Position numbers and translations under genes: made by a program
Notes under the pieces: model-generated
The model's database searches: none
The model's input: the letters and a program-made list of their open reading frames with translations, nothing else
What the model was told of the DNA's origin: nothing
NCBI GenBank assembly: GCA_030674185.1
Contig: JAPXFY010000015.1
Location: forward strand, 25,999,543 to 26,063,542
Length of the DNA: 64,000 bases
Direction: 5' to 3'
Origin: Monoplex corrugatus
Taxonomy: Eukaryota > Mollusca > Gastropoda > Littorinimorpha > Ranellidae
Shown here: positions 41,431 to 52,103 of the stretch, piece by piece
Position numbering within the stretch: the stretch's first letter is position 1
Layout of the letters: every line of letters starts with the position of its first letter

Positions 41431-43553
41431 TTTTTTAGTACAAGGCGTGCAGCATTGTTTTGAATGCGCTGCAGGATGTGAATGGTGGAGGCAGGAAGAC
41501 CAGACAGGAATGAATTGCAATAGTCAATGCGAGACATTATGAAGGAGAGAACGAGTTTTGCAGTTGTTTCGACAGAGAGATACTTCCTGATCAGGCTTAT
41601 ATGATGGAGGTGATAGTAGCAAGATCTGGCAGTTTGAGAAACAAAGTTGTTCATGGAGAGGGTAGAGTCAATGCAGACACCAAGGTTTTTAGCTGAATCA
41701 GAAATTGGGACTGATGTGTTACATAATGGGAGAGAAAGAGGAGGCAGCTGAGAAAGTTTCTGACGGGTGCCAATGAGGATAGCTTCTGTCTTGTCATCAT
41801 TAAGCTGAAGTTTGTTGAACGTCATCCAGTTCTTAATGTCCGAGTAACACTCAGTGATGCGAGTCAACAGGCGCTGTATATTGTCTGGTGTGTCACTGTC
41901 TAGAAGTTGGGTGTCGTCAGCATAGAAGTGGTGTTTTATAGAGTGGGAGTTGATGATGGTGGACAGGGGGGAGGTGTAAAGAGTGAAAAGAACAGGGCCA
42001 AGGACAGATCCTTGTGGAACACCACAGATCAGGTATGCAGGTTGAGAGTAAGTACCATTAATGAGAACAGTTTGTTTTCTGTTTGATAGATATGAAGTGA
42101 ACCAGGAGAGAGCAATGTCAGAGATGCCAAAAGTATGATGAAGTCTAGAAAGGAGAATACCATGGTCAATGGTATCGAAGGCTGCAGACAGATCAAGGAG
42201 TGTGAGGAGAGAGACTTTGCCAGTATCAGTTGCAAGGAGGATATTGTTGAGAATGTGTAGCAGGGCAGTTTCAGTGCTATGGCACTGGCGGTAGGCTGAC
42301 TGGAAAGGATTGAGGAGATTGATAGCAGACAGGTGAGAGTTCAGCTGGTTGAGGACAACTTTTTCGATGAGTTTTGACAAGAAAGAGAGATTAGAGATAG
42401 GCCGGTAATTTTTCAGTTCATTTGGGTCTAAATTGTATTTCTTGAGGAGAGAGTGAACAATAGCAGACTTGAAAGAATCTGGGACAGTTCCAGTTTGAAG
42501 AGAAGTGTTGATGATGTCAATGATGAATGGGAGGAGAGTAGGGAGACAGTCAGAGTAGAGAGAACCTGGAAGAGGATCCAGTTCGCAGGTTTTGAACGAC
42601 ATGGATCTGATTGTGTTGAGAATTTCTTCTTGTGAGACTGGGGTAAAAGTAGTAAGAGGTGTGCCAGAGAAGGAAGGGTCAGGTGGGCATGGTTGACAGG
42701 GTATCCTGTCAAGCCTGTCACGAAGAGTTTGTATTTTGGTGGTGAAATACTTGGAGAATACAGATGGGAGTTCTTCATTTGTGTGTTTTGTTGGGAGAGG
42801 TAAATCTTTTCGTGTGCCAAGGAGATGATTCATGGTTGTAAAGAGTTCTCTTGAAGAAGAGGCATTCAAGATTTTGGTTTGGAAGTAGGTTGTTTTTGCA
42901 GATGCAATGAGGGTGAATACTTTTGTTTTAGAGGCTTGGAAAAGTTGCCTATGTACAATGAGTTTGGATTTGCGCCAGCGGCGCTCTGCTCTGCGGCGGG
43001 CACGTTTTGCACAGGCAATCTCATGAGTGAGCCAGGGGGTAGGGGGGCGGTCAGGTAAAAGACGGGTTGTGGCTGGAGCATGAGTGTCCAGAAGATGGTG
43101 GAGAGTAGTATAGAATTCATCGGCAAGGTTATGTGACTTTTCAGAAAGGAGGCGGGAGGCATCAGATGAAAATGTGGAGAGGTCAATAGATTTGAGATTG
43201 CGTCGAGTCACTGTGCGCGTGGTACGGGAAGGAGGAGAAATGTCAAGAGAACAGAGAATTGCAGAGTGGTCAGATGGAAGGGCTGAAGTTAGACGGGTAG
43301 AAAGAACTTGGCAGTTGTCAGTAGCTGAATTGTGGTGATCACGAGAAATGATCCAGTCAAGAATGTGACCTTTTCGATGGGTTGGTTCAGAAATATGTTG
43401 TGTCATATTGTGATTGGACAGAGAGTTGATGATATGTCTTGTGTCATAATGGTGAATGTTGTCGTAGTGGACATTGATGTCACCTAGAATGATGAGATTT
43501 CCAGGTAAGAGGCAGTAGTAATCAAGAAGTTGATCAAAGTCAAAGAGAAACAT
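41346..43553 (-). pseudogene. CR1/L2-type LINE ORF2: endonuclease end plus reverse transcriptase
   Basis: 735 codons are open. The C-terminal half of the endonuclease has 'LIILGDINVHYD' (20-31), 'HILDWIISR' (63-71) and 'LPSDHSAIL' (92-100). RT follows: 'NYRPISNLSFLSKLIEKVV' (382-400), 'LDLSAAFDTIDH' (453-464, catalytic Asp), 'GVPQGSVLGP' (511-520) and 'HHFYADDTQL' (541-550, YADD active site). After 'LVLKKKK' one A is missing in the run at 41425-41429 relative to the 1.4-kb copy, and the remainder is read out of frame. The first Met is internal: upstream coding continues after a frameshift near 43730. The protein is non-functional as it stands. Confidence 0.88.
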
Positions 43554-43852
43554 GGATGTGGTGAGCTTGTTGGCAGAGCTAGGTGGAGGTCGATAGACAC
43601 AAGAGAAGGTGATGGGGTGAGGGGTGGATTGGAAGGATACTTCAACGTGCTCGAAAGAAGGATGGGAGAAAGGCAGAGATTGCGAGAAAGATAGGCGGGA
43701 ATGGAGTGAGTCGTTGTAGAGGATGGCGATACCACACCTCGGGATGAGCGATGGAAAGAAGCAAGCCTGTAACCACTCGGAGTGAGACTCGCATGTATAG
43801 GTTCATTTACAGTCAGGGCATGGCGGGAAACCAGTTGAGTCGATGAGCTTGT
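43554..43852 (-). pseudogene. CR1/L2-type LINE ORF2, endonuclease middle (frameshifted)
   Basis: From 5': 'QLVSRHALTVNEPIHA', 'GYRLASFHRSSRG', then, after a frame change near 43730, 'IAILYNDSLHSRLSF' and 'VSFQSTPHPITFSCVYRPP'. 'GG.AIL' and 'CVYRPP' are standard EEP-endonuclease landmarks of LINEs. An in-frame stop lies just upstream, where homology ends. Confidence 0.7.
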
Positions 43853-43867
43853 TAGTCAGGAGTTTGT

Positions 43868-44025
43868 TCTCGGGGGATTAATCGATTCCATATGCGTTCC
43901 ACCCAAACCTATCAGCGGTAAACTGGAAGACTCCTCCAGTCTGCGCGAAATCCTATGCGGTAGAAAGTATTCAAAGGGTAAAAGGGTACGGAACCTATGA
44001 AACATTCACACCACCAGATACGTAC
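43868..44025 (-). repeat. Dispersed repeat D, copy 5
   Basis: 'ggagtttgttctcgggggat', 'gattccatatgcgttccacc', 'cagtctgcgcgaaatcctat' and 'tatgaaacattcacaccacc'. It abuts the LINE's truncated end. Confidence 0.7.
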
Positions 44026-44077
44026 TTTCTGTTAGGACTGATAATTAGTAGTAGTATTATTATGATCATTAGTATTA

Positions 44078-44400
44078 CTAAGTGCATTTTGGCTCTAGGG
44101 AAATCTGATAAGTGAAAGCAATGTTAGGTGGCTTAGGCCCGTTTATATATATGGTTTAGTGTCGTAAGTTATGTTTAAATTTGTATTCATTTTTTTTAAT
44201 CTCCTATGTGGTAAATTGGACGGAGTGGTCAACGCCAGGGACATCTTAGATTATGTGCGCCAGGGACATCTTAGATTATGTTTCTCTCTGACTTTGAATA
44301 TGTGTACTTAATTTTCATTTCGTTTTTTCCTTTTTTTTTCTGTTGATGTATTGTCCCTGTTTTGAAACGGTTATAGCCTTGGTATAGCTGTATGCTCAGT
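44078..44400 (-). repeat. Repeat C, partial copy
   Basis: Minus-strand order 'gtgcattttggctctaggga', 'ggcttaggcccgtttatata', 'ggacggagtggtcaacgcca', 'ccttggtatagctgtatgct'. It contains a 30-bp internal duplication of 'gccagggacatcttagatta' (44234 and 44260). It is interrupted at its TTAA by a MITE. Confidence 0.75.
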
Positions 44401-44411
44401 AGGCACGACTG

Positions 44412-44530
44412 TTAACCCTTTGACTCCCACACCTTGTCCACCAGCATCCTGCACCGTCACCCATGCTAGCAAAGCAAAATCTTAATCCTTTGGCTCCCTC
44501 ACCCTGTCCTCCAATAACAATAAGAATGAC
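44412..44530. mobile_element. TTAA MITE copy M5 (left half)
   Basis: TTAACCCTTTGACTCCCACA, 'ccagcatcctgcaccgtcac' and 'gctagcaaagcaaaatctta'. The block 44391-44515, including the 'gctcagta.gcacgactg' flank, is duplicated at 44772-44895. This implies a tandem duplication of about 380 bp. Confidence 0.7.
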
Positions 44531-44680
44531 TGGAGCATGCAGATGACCAGCGAACAAGCCAATTTTTATACAGTGAGGTGGGATTGAAATCACGACATTA
44601 CATCTTGAATCCACGGCTCTATCAAAAAAACCAACCTGCTGCGTAAGACTTGTGACCTGTCTGGGCATTAAACCCTCGAT
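44531..44680 (-). repeat. tRNA-like SINE remnant
   Basis: Minus strand 'gatagagccgtggattcaag', 'atttcaatcccacctcac'. Same family as the fragment at 3235-3375. Confidence 0.45.
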
Positions 44681-44791
44681 CTCTGCGTTATCAGCACTGC
44701 ATTTTAAACAACCCTGCCAACTGTCTATGTAAGAATGATTAACACATTTCTATCATGTGTCCAACCCAAGGATGCTCAGTAAGCACGACTG

Positions 44792-45036
44792 TTAACCCTT
44801 TGACTCCCACACCCTGTCCACCAGCATCCTGCACTGTCAACCATGCTAGCAAAGCAAAATCTTAATCCTTTGGCTCCCTCACCCTGCCCTCCAACATCAC
44901 GCATTGACAGTCATGACAGCAAAGCAAAAACTTAACCCTTTGACTCCCTCACCCTTTCCACCAGCTTCCTGAGGTGAGAAGGTGAAAGGGTTGTTTTTTG
45001 CAGTTGGTGGATAGGGTGTGGTAGTCAAAGGGTTAA
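44792..45036. mobile_element. TTAA MITE copy M6
   Basis: TTAACCCTTTGACTCCCACA on the left and GTAGTCAAAGGGTTAA on the right, 245 bp. An internal second TIR-like block 'ttaaccctttgactccctca' occurs at 44934, so this copy has the two-level structure seen in M8 and M9. Confidence 0.85.
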
Positions 45037-45782
45037 AACATCTACATATACATATTTCCTTGTCGAGACCACACACAACAAATGACAACAACAACACCGA
45101 CTTTTCTATTTCTAGGTATGGAGCGTTGGAGTAGTTGTTTGAGTATTTGTCCTGTTTAGACAACATCTATCAAATCTTTCATCCGTATGATACCGGACTG
45201 ACCATCTGAGACGTGACAATATTGGGGTTTGACGGCGCCTGGCTGTTTGAGTGTGGTGATGGACCATTACACTCCAGTCCTCACTTTTCTTTACACACTA
45301 AATTCAAAACTCTTAACAAGAGAAATAAGTTCAAATACTGTGTTATGAAAATCATAGAAATACAGTGGCACAATTCAGAAGGGGCATGCTTTTAAGGGGG
45401 CGGGGGTGTCGAAAGCTGATTGTAAGCACCAGCTGATTTCTCGAATCTCAGGGACGTGGGGGTAGAACCAGAGAAACGATTTTTAGAAAGAAAGGAAAAT
45501 GTTTTTTAATTCGTTGAGTCGTAAACGACCGATCAAGAATATAAGACAAGAAAGAAATCAGACGAGTCAGACTGGGCCAGTAGGTCAATGTCATGTCAGG
45601 GTAGGGTGTGCTGGTGGTCGACATAGTGGGAAAAGTACGTCTCTATCCGCTTAATTTACTGCTTAACAGCTCGTTTGTTCACACGCGAAAATGCATGATT
45701 GTGTGTGCCTGGAGGCATAGACTTACCGAGGCGTGTGGATGATGCGTGTATAGGTGTGCGTGTGTGTATTTAGAGTGCGTCC
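45037..45782. other. No gene recognised
   Basis: Mixed unique-looking sequence. Short open frames only. Confidence 0.4.
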
Positions 45783-46124
45783 ACGCACACATATACGCAC
45801 CACACACACACGCACGCGTGCGAGCACGCACGCACGCACACACACACACACACATACACGAACACACACACGCATACACTCACAGGCACACATTCACACA
45901 CACATACGCACGCACACGCACGCACGCACACACACACATACACACACGCACACATAAACACACAACACAAACTTACACACAAACACATACATATACACAC
46001 ACACACACGCACACACACAGACACACACACAACACACACACACGCACAAACACACACATACACGCACATACACACGCACAAACACACACGCGCGCGCACA
46101 CACACGCCCACACACATACACATA

Positions 46125-46210
<86 letters not shown>
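45783..46210. repeat. Long (CA)n-rich block
   Basis: About 430 bp of CA with CG, TA and CACG interruptions (45783-46125), then pure (CA)n to 46209. One of the longest simple-sequence tracts here. Confidence 0.97.
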
Positions 46211-46212
<2 letters not shown>

Positions 46213-46445
46213 ATCTCTTCAGCAGAATCTTTGACATCACAGCATGTTCTTCTCTGAGGCTTTACCACATAAACAAAGGTCACAGCGACTGACCACAGTC
46301 GGATCCACGAGCAATAATCCACCCCTTATACACACGGGTGGACATATTTTTGACATGTCTGTCTATCTCTAAATCCACCCGACCTACCCAACGCTCACGC
46401 GCAGCACTCCAAGCCACAAAAGACTTAACCCTTTCACTCCCTCCC

Positions 46446-46530
46446 CGAGAGCCTGGCTGGCTCAGTTGATAAAAGGCATGGAATCAAAGTCTGACATCTC
46501 GAGCTTAGTCCTAGCACACACTATGAAACC
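46446..46530 (+). repeat. tRNA-like SINE head
   Basis: 'agcctggctggctcagttga' fits an A-box region, and 'cgagcttagtccta' 50 bp on is a weak B box. No fold as an intact tRNA is apparent. Confidence 0.45.
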
Positions 46531-46544
46531 TTGTTTGTGTCGTC

Positions 46545-46982
46545 TTTTTACGGCTGTTTGTTTAGTCTTTTTACTGTCTGTTTAGTCTTTTTACTGCTGT
46601 CTGTTTAGCCTTTTTTCTGCTGTTTGTTTAGTTTTTTTCTGCTGTCTGTTTAGTATTTTTTCTGCTGTTTGTTTAGTCTTTTTTCTGTTGTTTGTTTAGT
46701 CTTTTTTCTGCTGTTTGTTTAGTCTTTTTTCTGCTGTTTGTTTAGTCTTTTTTCTGCTGTTTGTTTAGTCTTTTTTCTGCTGTTTGTTTAGTCTTTTTAC
46801 TGTTTGTTTAGTCTTTTTTCTGCTGTTTGTTTAGTCTTTTTTCTGCTGTTTGTTTAGTCTTTTTTTGCTGTTTGTTTAGTCTTTTTTCTGCTGTTTGTTT
46901 AGTCTTTTTACTGTTTGTTCAGTGTTTTTCTGTTTGTTTAGCATTTTTTACTGCTGTTTGTTTAGTCTTTTAGTCTTTTTGC
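46545..46982 (+). repeat. 23-bp minisatellite, about 18 units
   Basis: The unit is 'ctgctgtttgtttagtcttt' + 'ttt'. Shorter variants lack 'ctg' or vary in T-run length (46545-46580, 46790-46810, 46905-46960). Confidence 0.95.
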
Positions 46983-46984
46983 TC

Positions 46985-47195
46985 CATTTTTCGTGTGGTG
47001 TCAGCGTAGTGTGTCATAGGTGTCCTTTTTTTCACTTCCCCACCTTTAACCTCATTCACAAGACCTTCCAGATGGGCATGGCGTTTTCTACAAATTCAAA
47101 GAAGTCTGCCAGACAACTGCTGGCAGATGTGGGTTAAGTGCACGCGGAATTATCCACTTGTGATAAATCTGTCTGGACAAACTCCATCAAAGAAG
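46985..47195 (+). repeat. Dispersed repeat D, copy 6
   Basis: 'gtggtgtcagcgtagtgtgt', 'ttcacttccccacctttaac', 'aagtctgccagacaactgct', 'cacgcggaattatccacttg' and 'ggacaaactccat'. Confidence 0.65.
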
Positions 47196-47228
47196 CCAAT
47201 GGATAGGTTGTGGGAGAGAAAGGGTTAA

Positions 47229-47495
47229 CAACACTTGTTTCCCCTTTCCTTTTGTACCTCGCCTCAAAAACCAGCGGTCACCGCTGACCGGTAGGGGGCG
47301 CTTCCGGACACAAAAGAAGGGAGACCTGTGTGGATTTCTTTTTTTATCCTCGCCCATCTTGTGGTCAGATGAAATTGTCAGACGATTTCCGAATGCCAGT
47401 GGGTGGTAAATTATGATAGATTTAGTTGCTTTTTTTTATACAAGTTGCCTTGTCAGCAGCATTCAGTCCAAAGCATCAGATGAAATCCTGGAAGG
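47229..47495. other. No gene recognised
   Basis: Unique-looking sequence. A G-run follows at 47498-47512. Confidence 0.4.
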
Positions 47496-47706
47496 GAGGG
47501 GGGGGGGGGGGAGAAGAGAGAGACAGAGACAGAGGCAGAGACAGACAGACACAAAGACACAGAGACAGAAAGAGAAAAAGCGAGACAGATACAGAGACAT
47601 AAAGACAGAGACAGAGGGAGAGAGACAGAGAGAGAGAGATAGAGACAGAGATAGAGAGACAGAGACAGAGAGAGACAGACAGACAGACAGACAGACTGAC
47701 AGACAA
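47496..47706. repeat. G-run and (GAGACA)n-rich tract
   Basis: Purine-rich GAGACAGA-type hexa- and tetranucleotides, ending in (CAGA)n at 47675-47705. Confidence 0.95.
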
Positions 47707-48130
47707 AGAAGGGTGGAGGCGACAAACAGAAACCACGCCAAGTGCTGTTACTGTATAAAGAGTCAATGGACAGCTGTACAATGCCAAGTACTTTATGTCA
47801 AAGTGGTTTCCTGTTGTCATTTTGTATGTTCATGACAGATTTCGTTGATGAAACAGAAAGAGAGAGAGACAGGCGGGGGGGGGGGGGGGGGGCGACAGAC
47901 AGAAGAAGCTGACTAGGAAAAAAAAAGCATGTAATTTCAGTACTGTTACCGAGTGAAGAATATTTAACTTGCCAATGGGAAACAGTTACTGAAAGGGAAG
48001 AAAACAACAAAAACCACGTGAATTGCTTAGAAACGTGTTTTTAGGTTCTTTTATAACAATTCAGTTTCCATTTCGTTTTGCAACCTTTCATGAAATCCCT
48101 GTAGTCAAGTTCTTTTATACTGTGTTAAAA
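47707..48130. other. No gene recognised
   Basis: G-run at 47874-47893, otherwise mixed sequence. Confidence 0.4.
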
Positions 48131-48270
48131 TTTATCTATCTATCTATCTCTCTATCTATCTATCTATCTACATGTATCTGTCTATCTATCTATCTATCTA
48201 TATCTGTCTATCTGCCTATCCATCTATCATCTATCATATCTATCTATCCATCTTTCTATGTATCCTTTCT

Positions 48271-48327
<57 letters not shown>

Positions 48328-48364
48328 GTGTGTGTGTATGTGTGTGTTGTGTGTGTGTGTGTGT

Positions 48365-48408
<44 letters not shown>
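48131..48408. repeat. (CTAT)n-(AT)n-(GT)n compound microsatellite
   Basis: (CTAT)n with variants at 48131-48255, (AT)n at 48275-48322 and (GT)n at 48323-48408. (AT)n of this length can extrude a cruciform (known property). Confidence 0.95.
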
Positions 48409-48410
<2 letters not shown>

Positions 48411-49131
48411 ACATTAGTCTCTCTCTGTTTGCCAGTCTACCTGGTTCCAAGTGTCTATGTTTTTAACTATCCATTCACTCATCTGGCTAGAAATGTATAT
48501 ATCTATCTTTCTCGTTACAAATCTATCCATCCATCAGTCTATTCATCTGGTACAAATCTATCTGGTTACAAATTTATCCATCTATCTGGTTACAAATTTA
48601 TCTCCATTTACCATAGTTCTTATTTTACTCGTTCTTCTAATAAAATTATTCACCTATCTGGTCACACATTTATCTCCAGTTATTACAGTTTTTATTTTAC
48701 TCGTTCTTCTTTACCTGGCTACTGTTCTTTTCTCTACTTCAGTAGTCAGCATTAAGTCTGAATTTCTTACAGTCTGGTACTGGCTATATGTTCCTCTCCC
48801 ACCCCACCCAAATTATATTTAACTCTTGTGTCTTTGCTGTATACACTTTCTTTCATCCATGTCAGAAATCAACACGCAATCGTTAATGATGACAAAACGT
48901 GGCAGCAGAAAGTGGGCAAAGCGATAATACAGACGGTATCATGAGAATGCAAATAACATTAAACTTTCATACAAATTAATAGACAGGTAGATTGATTGAC
49001 TGGTCTCTGTTTCTATTTTTAATGTTTCTTCTAAAGAAATATGCACACAGTCAGGGCCAGGTGACATGTCAAGAAAATAATGTGAGTGTTATCGTAACAA
49101 TATCGTGTACAAATGACAAGAGGGTCGAAGC

Positions 49132-49132
<1 letters not shown>
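48409..49132. other. Short local repeats, no gene
   Basis: 'ctatctggttacaaatttat' recurs at 48559 and 48583 and, altered, at 48653. 'agttcttattttactcgttc' recurs at 48613 and 48687. These are degenerate 24- to 75-bp repetitions. Confidence 0.6.
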
Positions 49133-49191
<59 letters not shown>

Positions 49192-49316
49192 TGTGTGTAT
49201 GTACGTGCGTGTGTGATCCTCTGTGTGTGTGCGTATGTGCGCGCGTGCGTGCGTGCGTGTGTGCGTGCGTGCGTGTGCGTGAGTGCGTATGCGTGAGTGT
49301 GTGTGTGTGTGTGTGT
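49133..49316. repeat. (GT)n with GCGT variants
   Basis: Pure GT to 49188, then GT with acgt, gcgc and gcgt steps to 49316. Confidence 0.95.
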
Positions 49317-50084
49317 AAATATATGACCTATTTTCGACATAGATCAGAAAATGCGTCCTCGTCCTACCCCAGTACCCCCACCATGCCCTTCGCTCACTCC
49401 CACACCCCCCAAACCTCATACTCATCCCCCTACTGTCTACCTCCCATACCCATACCAGTTCCACTCGACTCCTACAACCCACAAACCTGCCGTCCTTTCG
49501 TCATTGCTGTGCTGGTTTGTTCTCAGCGGTTTGATGATGCGGAAAAACCAAAGTATCGGTGGGAATGCTCCGGGATTAGTTTGCACGGTTCGGGAAATTG
49601 GCAATGTAGATGTGCGGAAAGGACGCTATGGGCTTATCTGCCTGTTTGTGCCGCTGTGCAGTTTTAACGACACACTGCTGTTAGAGAACGTACCGATCTC
49701 GCCTGATGGTCCGTGGCCTTTGTGAAGAACGTGGCCTTCGGAAGAAATGGGCTGACACCGCAGCGCATGACCTCACGGCAATGACAAAAATCACTGTTCA
49801 CACAGATGGACATACACAAACAAGACAGAAAAACATGGAGAACTAGAGACAGAATGAGAGAGACAGGCACGCTGGCTGAGAGAGAAAGAGAATGCGACAG
49901 AGAGACAGACACAGACATACAGGCAGGTAGGCAGACAGACAGACAGACAGTGAAGGCGGGAAATCAGTGATACATGGACACAGACATTTAGTTAAAATAA
50001 TAAATCACTTACCATGAGTTCGCAGGAGGAAAAAATCAGACCCTTTTGGTGAATGTCTTCACTTTTCTAGCATTATTTCCTGTA
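49317..50084. other. C-rich patch, then unassigned sequence
   Basis: C-rich low complexity at 49360-49450. Open frames across 49351-49725 (124 codons) are partly compositional; the last 60 codons look mixed but match nothing I recognise. GACA-rich sequence lies at 49840-49950. Confidence 0.35.
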
Positions 50085-50089
50085 GATGC

Positions 50090-50315
50090 CATGTCTCTGA
50101 ACGTCTTGCTCATGGTTGTGGGTTCGAATCCCGGGGTGCGCTGTAGTAAAATTGGCCGTCTCACTGCCCCATCTTAACATCATTGTTGTTCTGGTGGTGT
50201 CAGTATAGGATTAGATAAGCCCCCCCTTCCCTCACTTCCCCGGGATGGTTATCCCCGTCTGCCATATTACCTGAGGGTGGGTGTCGACGTGAAAACTCAA
50301 CCAAATCAAAAATTG
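50090..50315 (+). mobile_element. SINE, 5'-truncated (B box and body)
   Basis: 'gtgggttcgaatcccggggt' is a clear B box (50119-50138). The body continues to 'gacgtgaaaactcaaccaaa' + 'tcaaaaatt', an A-rich 3' end. The A-box half is missing. Confidence 0.6.
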
Positions 50316-50327
50316 CCCATTTTAATA

Positions 50328-50380
50328 GCGGGTCTCAGTAGCTCAGTTGGTTGAGCATCGGATTCACATCAACATTTGTG
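50328..50380 (+). mobile_element. SINE head (A box only), cut by the tandem array
   Basis: 'gcgggtctcagtagctcagt' + 'tggttgagcatcggattcac' is a good A-box/D-arm region. The sequence turns into the 59-bp array at 'acatttgtgagacctg', before any B box. Confidence 0.65.
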
Positions 50381-50948
50381 AGACCTGTTAGTGTGCCTCT
50401 ACTTCTGTGTGTGTATGTGCATATATACAACATGTGTGAGACCTGTTTGTGTGCCTATACCTCCAATGAGTGTGTGTATGTGCATATATACAACATGTGT
50501 GAGACCTGTTTGTGTGCCTATACCTCCAATGTGTGTATGTGCATATATACAACATGTGTGAGACCTGTTTGTGTGCCTATACCTCCAATGTGTGTATGTG
50601 CATATATACAACATGTGTGAGACCTGTTTGTGTGCCTATACCTCCAATGTGTGTATGTGCATATATACAACATGTGTGAGACCTGTTTGTGTGCCTATAC
50701 CTCCAATGTGTGTATGTGCATATATACAACATGTGTGAGACCTGTTTGTGTGCCTATACCTCCAATGTGTGTATGTGCATATATACAACATGTGTGAGCC
50801 TGTTTGTGTGCCTATACCTCCAATGTGTGTATGTGCATATATACAACATGTGTGAGCCTGTTTGTGTGCCTATACCTCCAATGTGTGTATGTGCATATAT
50901 ACAACATGCGTGAAACCTGTTTGTGTGCCTCTACTTCTATGTGTGTAT
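50377..50948 (+). repeat. 59-bp minisatellite, about 10 units
   Basis: The unit is 'tgtgtgagacctgtttgtgt' + 'gcctatacctccaatgtgtg' + 'tatgtgcatatatacaaca'. First and last units carry 'cctctacttct' in place of 'cctatacctcc'. Two units lack 'ac' in 'gagacc'. An orphan unit lies at 51203-51255. Confidence 0.95.
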
Positions 50949-51027
50949 GTGCATATAAATGTACATCATATATGTATATGTGTATATATATATACACATA
51001 TATATGTATATATACATATATATATAC

Positions 51028-51087
<60 letters not shown>

Positions 51088-51097
51088 GTATATATAT
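50949..51097. repeat. (TATATG)/(AT)n tract
   Basis: Alternating TA with TATG/CATA phases. It looks like an expansion from the 'catatatac' part of the 59-bp unit. Confidence 0.9.
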
Positions 51098-51203
51098 TGC
51101 TGAATGAGATAAAATGAAATAAAATTACATGTTGTTTTTGGACAACACCATATAAATCAATCATTAATCTCGACAGAGATCAGTTCTTGCACTGAAAGAT
51201 ATA
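51098..51203 (-). repeat. Inverted repeat E, left arm
   Basis: 'gctgaatgagataaaatgaa', 'acaacaccatataaatcaat' and 'cattaatctcgacagagatc' are the inverse of 51988-52103. The orphan 59-bp unit follows directly. Confidence 0.8.
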
Positions 51204-51626
51204 GACCTGTTAGTGTGCCTATACTTCCTATGTGCGTGTATGTGTATATATAATGTATCCCTCTTGAACAAATTCCGAATTCCAAAATCTTGTTCTTCTT
51301 CGTTTTGGTGAAGACTTTATTTTACCACAAAGTAAAACGTGTGTATAATTCAGCAGCATCAAGTGACCATGGATCTTTATCCTGCTGTATCCGACTGTTG
51401 ACACCGCAACATGTATTGTGATTGTAGAGCCATGGTCTGGCCACAACGTCTAGGTCAGTATTCCCCAAAAGGTGTCGATGTACTTTGTCCATGGTCAGCC
51501 ATGACCGAGGGAGGCCTACTGTACTACTGGTCACCTCAGTATCATGAAGTCCATTGCTGCTCACTGTACTGCCCACTTCGCTGTAGTATGCAAACGCTTC
51601 GACCTTAAAGGCACTGTAAAAAAAGT
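51204..51626. other. Orphan 59-bp unit, then unassigned sequence
   Basis: 51203-51255 is one satellite unit. 51258-51280 ('cctcttgaacaaattcc') is a repeat D edge. The remainder is mixed with no recognised coding sequence. Confidence 0.45.
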
Positions 51627-51720
51627 CACACACACATACACACACATACACACACACATACACACACATACACACACACATACACACACACACATACACA
51701 CACACACATACACACATACC

Positions 51721-51765
<45 letters not shown>

Positions 51766-51809
51766 ACACACACACGTACACACACACACACATACACACA
51801 CGTACACAC

Positions 51810-51870
<61 letters not shown>
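51627..51870. repeat. (CA)n with TACA interruptions
   Basis: 'cacacacata' phases, then pure (CA)n at 51807-51869. Confidence 0.95.
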
Positions 51871-51871
<1 letters not shown>

Positions 51872-51987
51872 AAAACTCCGCCCACCCCCTCCATTATCCT
51901 CAGACAGACAGAGGCAATGTTCAGCCAATACTCTATCAAGCTTCTAGAATTATCAACAACCACGACATCAAAGCAGTGCCATCAGTT

Positions 51988-52103
51988 GCTCTTTCAGTAC
52001 ATGAACTGATGTTTGTCGAGATTAATGACTGACTTATATGGTGTTGCCCCAAAATTAAGTCATACAATTTTTTTTTATTTCATTTCATCGCATCTCATTC
52101 GGC
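51988..52103 (+). repeat. Inverted repeat E, right arm
   Basis: 'gatgtttgtcgagattaatg', 'acttatatggtgttgcccca' and 'atttcatttcatcgcatctc' + 'attcggc'. It pairs with 51098-51203 at 785-bp separation. A lone 'cattcggcaaaca' recurs at 52299. Confidence 0.8.

Larger units (their letters stand above)
40770..43862 (-). mobile_element. CR1/L2-type LINE, 5'-truncated (3.1 kb)
   Basis: Minus strand: part of the endonuclease, the whole RT, and a 3' UTR with internal (TG)n (40842-40944). It ends with the terminal motif 'gcgcttagatttgatttta' + 'tcaagattttgcgctatata' + 'aaatattgtatattat'. The 3' kilobase matches the 1.4-kb copy almost throughout. Coding traces begin at about 43850 ('QLVSRHALTV') and an upstream in-frame stop marks the truncation. 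Repeat D lies directly beyond. The family assignment rests on RT motifs and could be CR1, L2 or a close clade. Confidence 0.85.
46425..47228. mobile_element. Possible larger element with M-type ends
   Basis: TTAACCCTTTCACTCCCTCC (46425) faces GGTTGTGGGAGAGAAAGGGTTAA (ending 47228). The 804 bp between hold a tRNA-like segment, the 23-bp repeat array and a repeat D copy. It could be one mobile unit, or two unrelated half-MITEs. Confidence 0.35.

Noticed and set aside
46425..46445. A simple additional MITE copy
   Set aside because: Only the terminal 20 bp match. The inner arms of the family are absent, so I list it as a possible composite and not as a standard copy.
50328..50386. tRNA gene
   Set aside because: Only the D-arm/A-box half is present. 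There is no anticodon stem or B box before the tandem array, so it is a SINE remnant.
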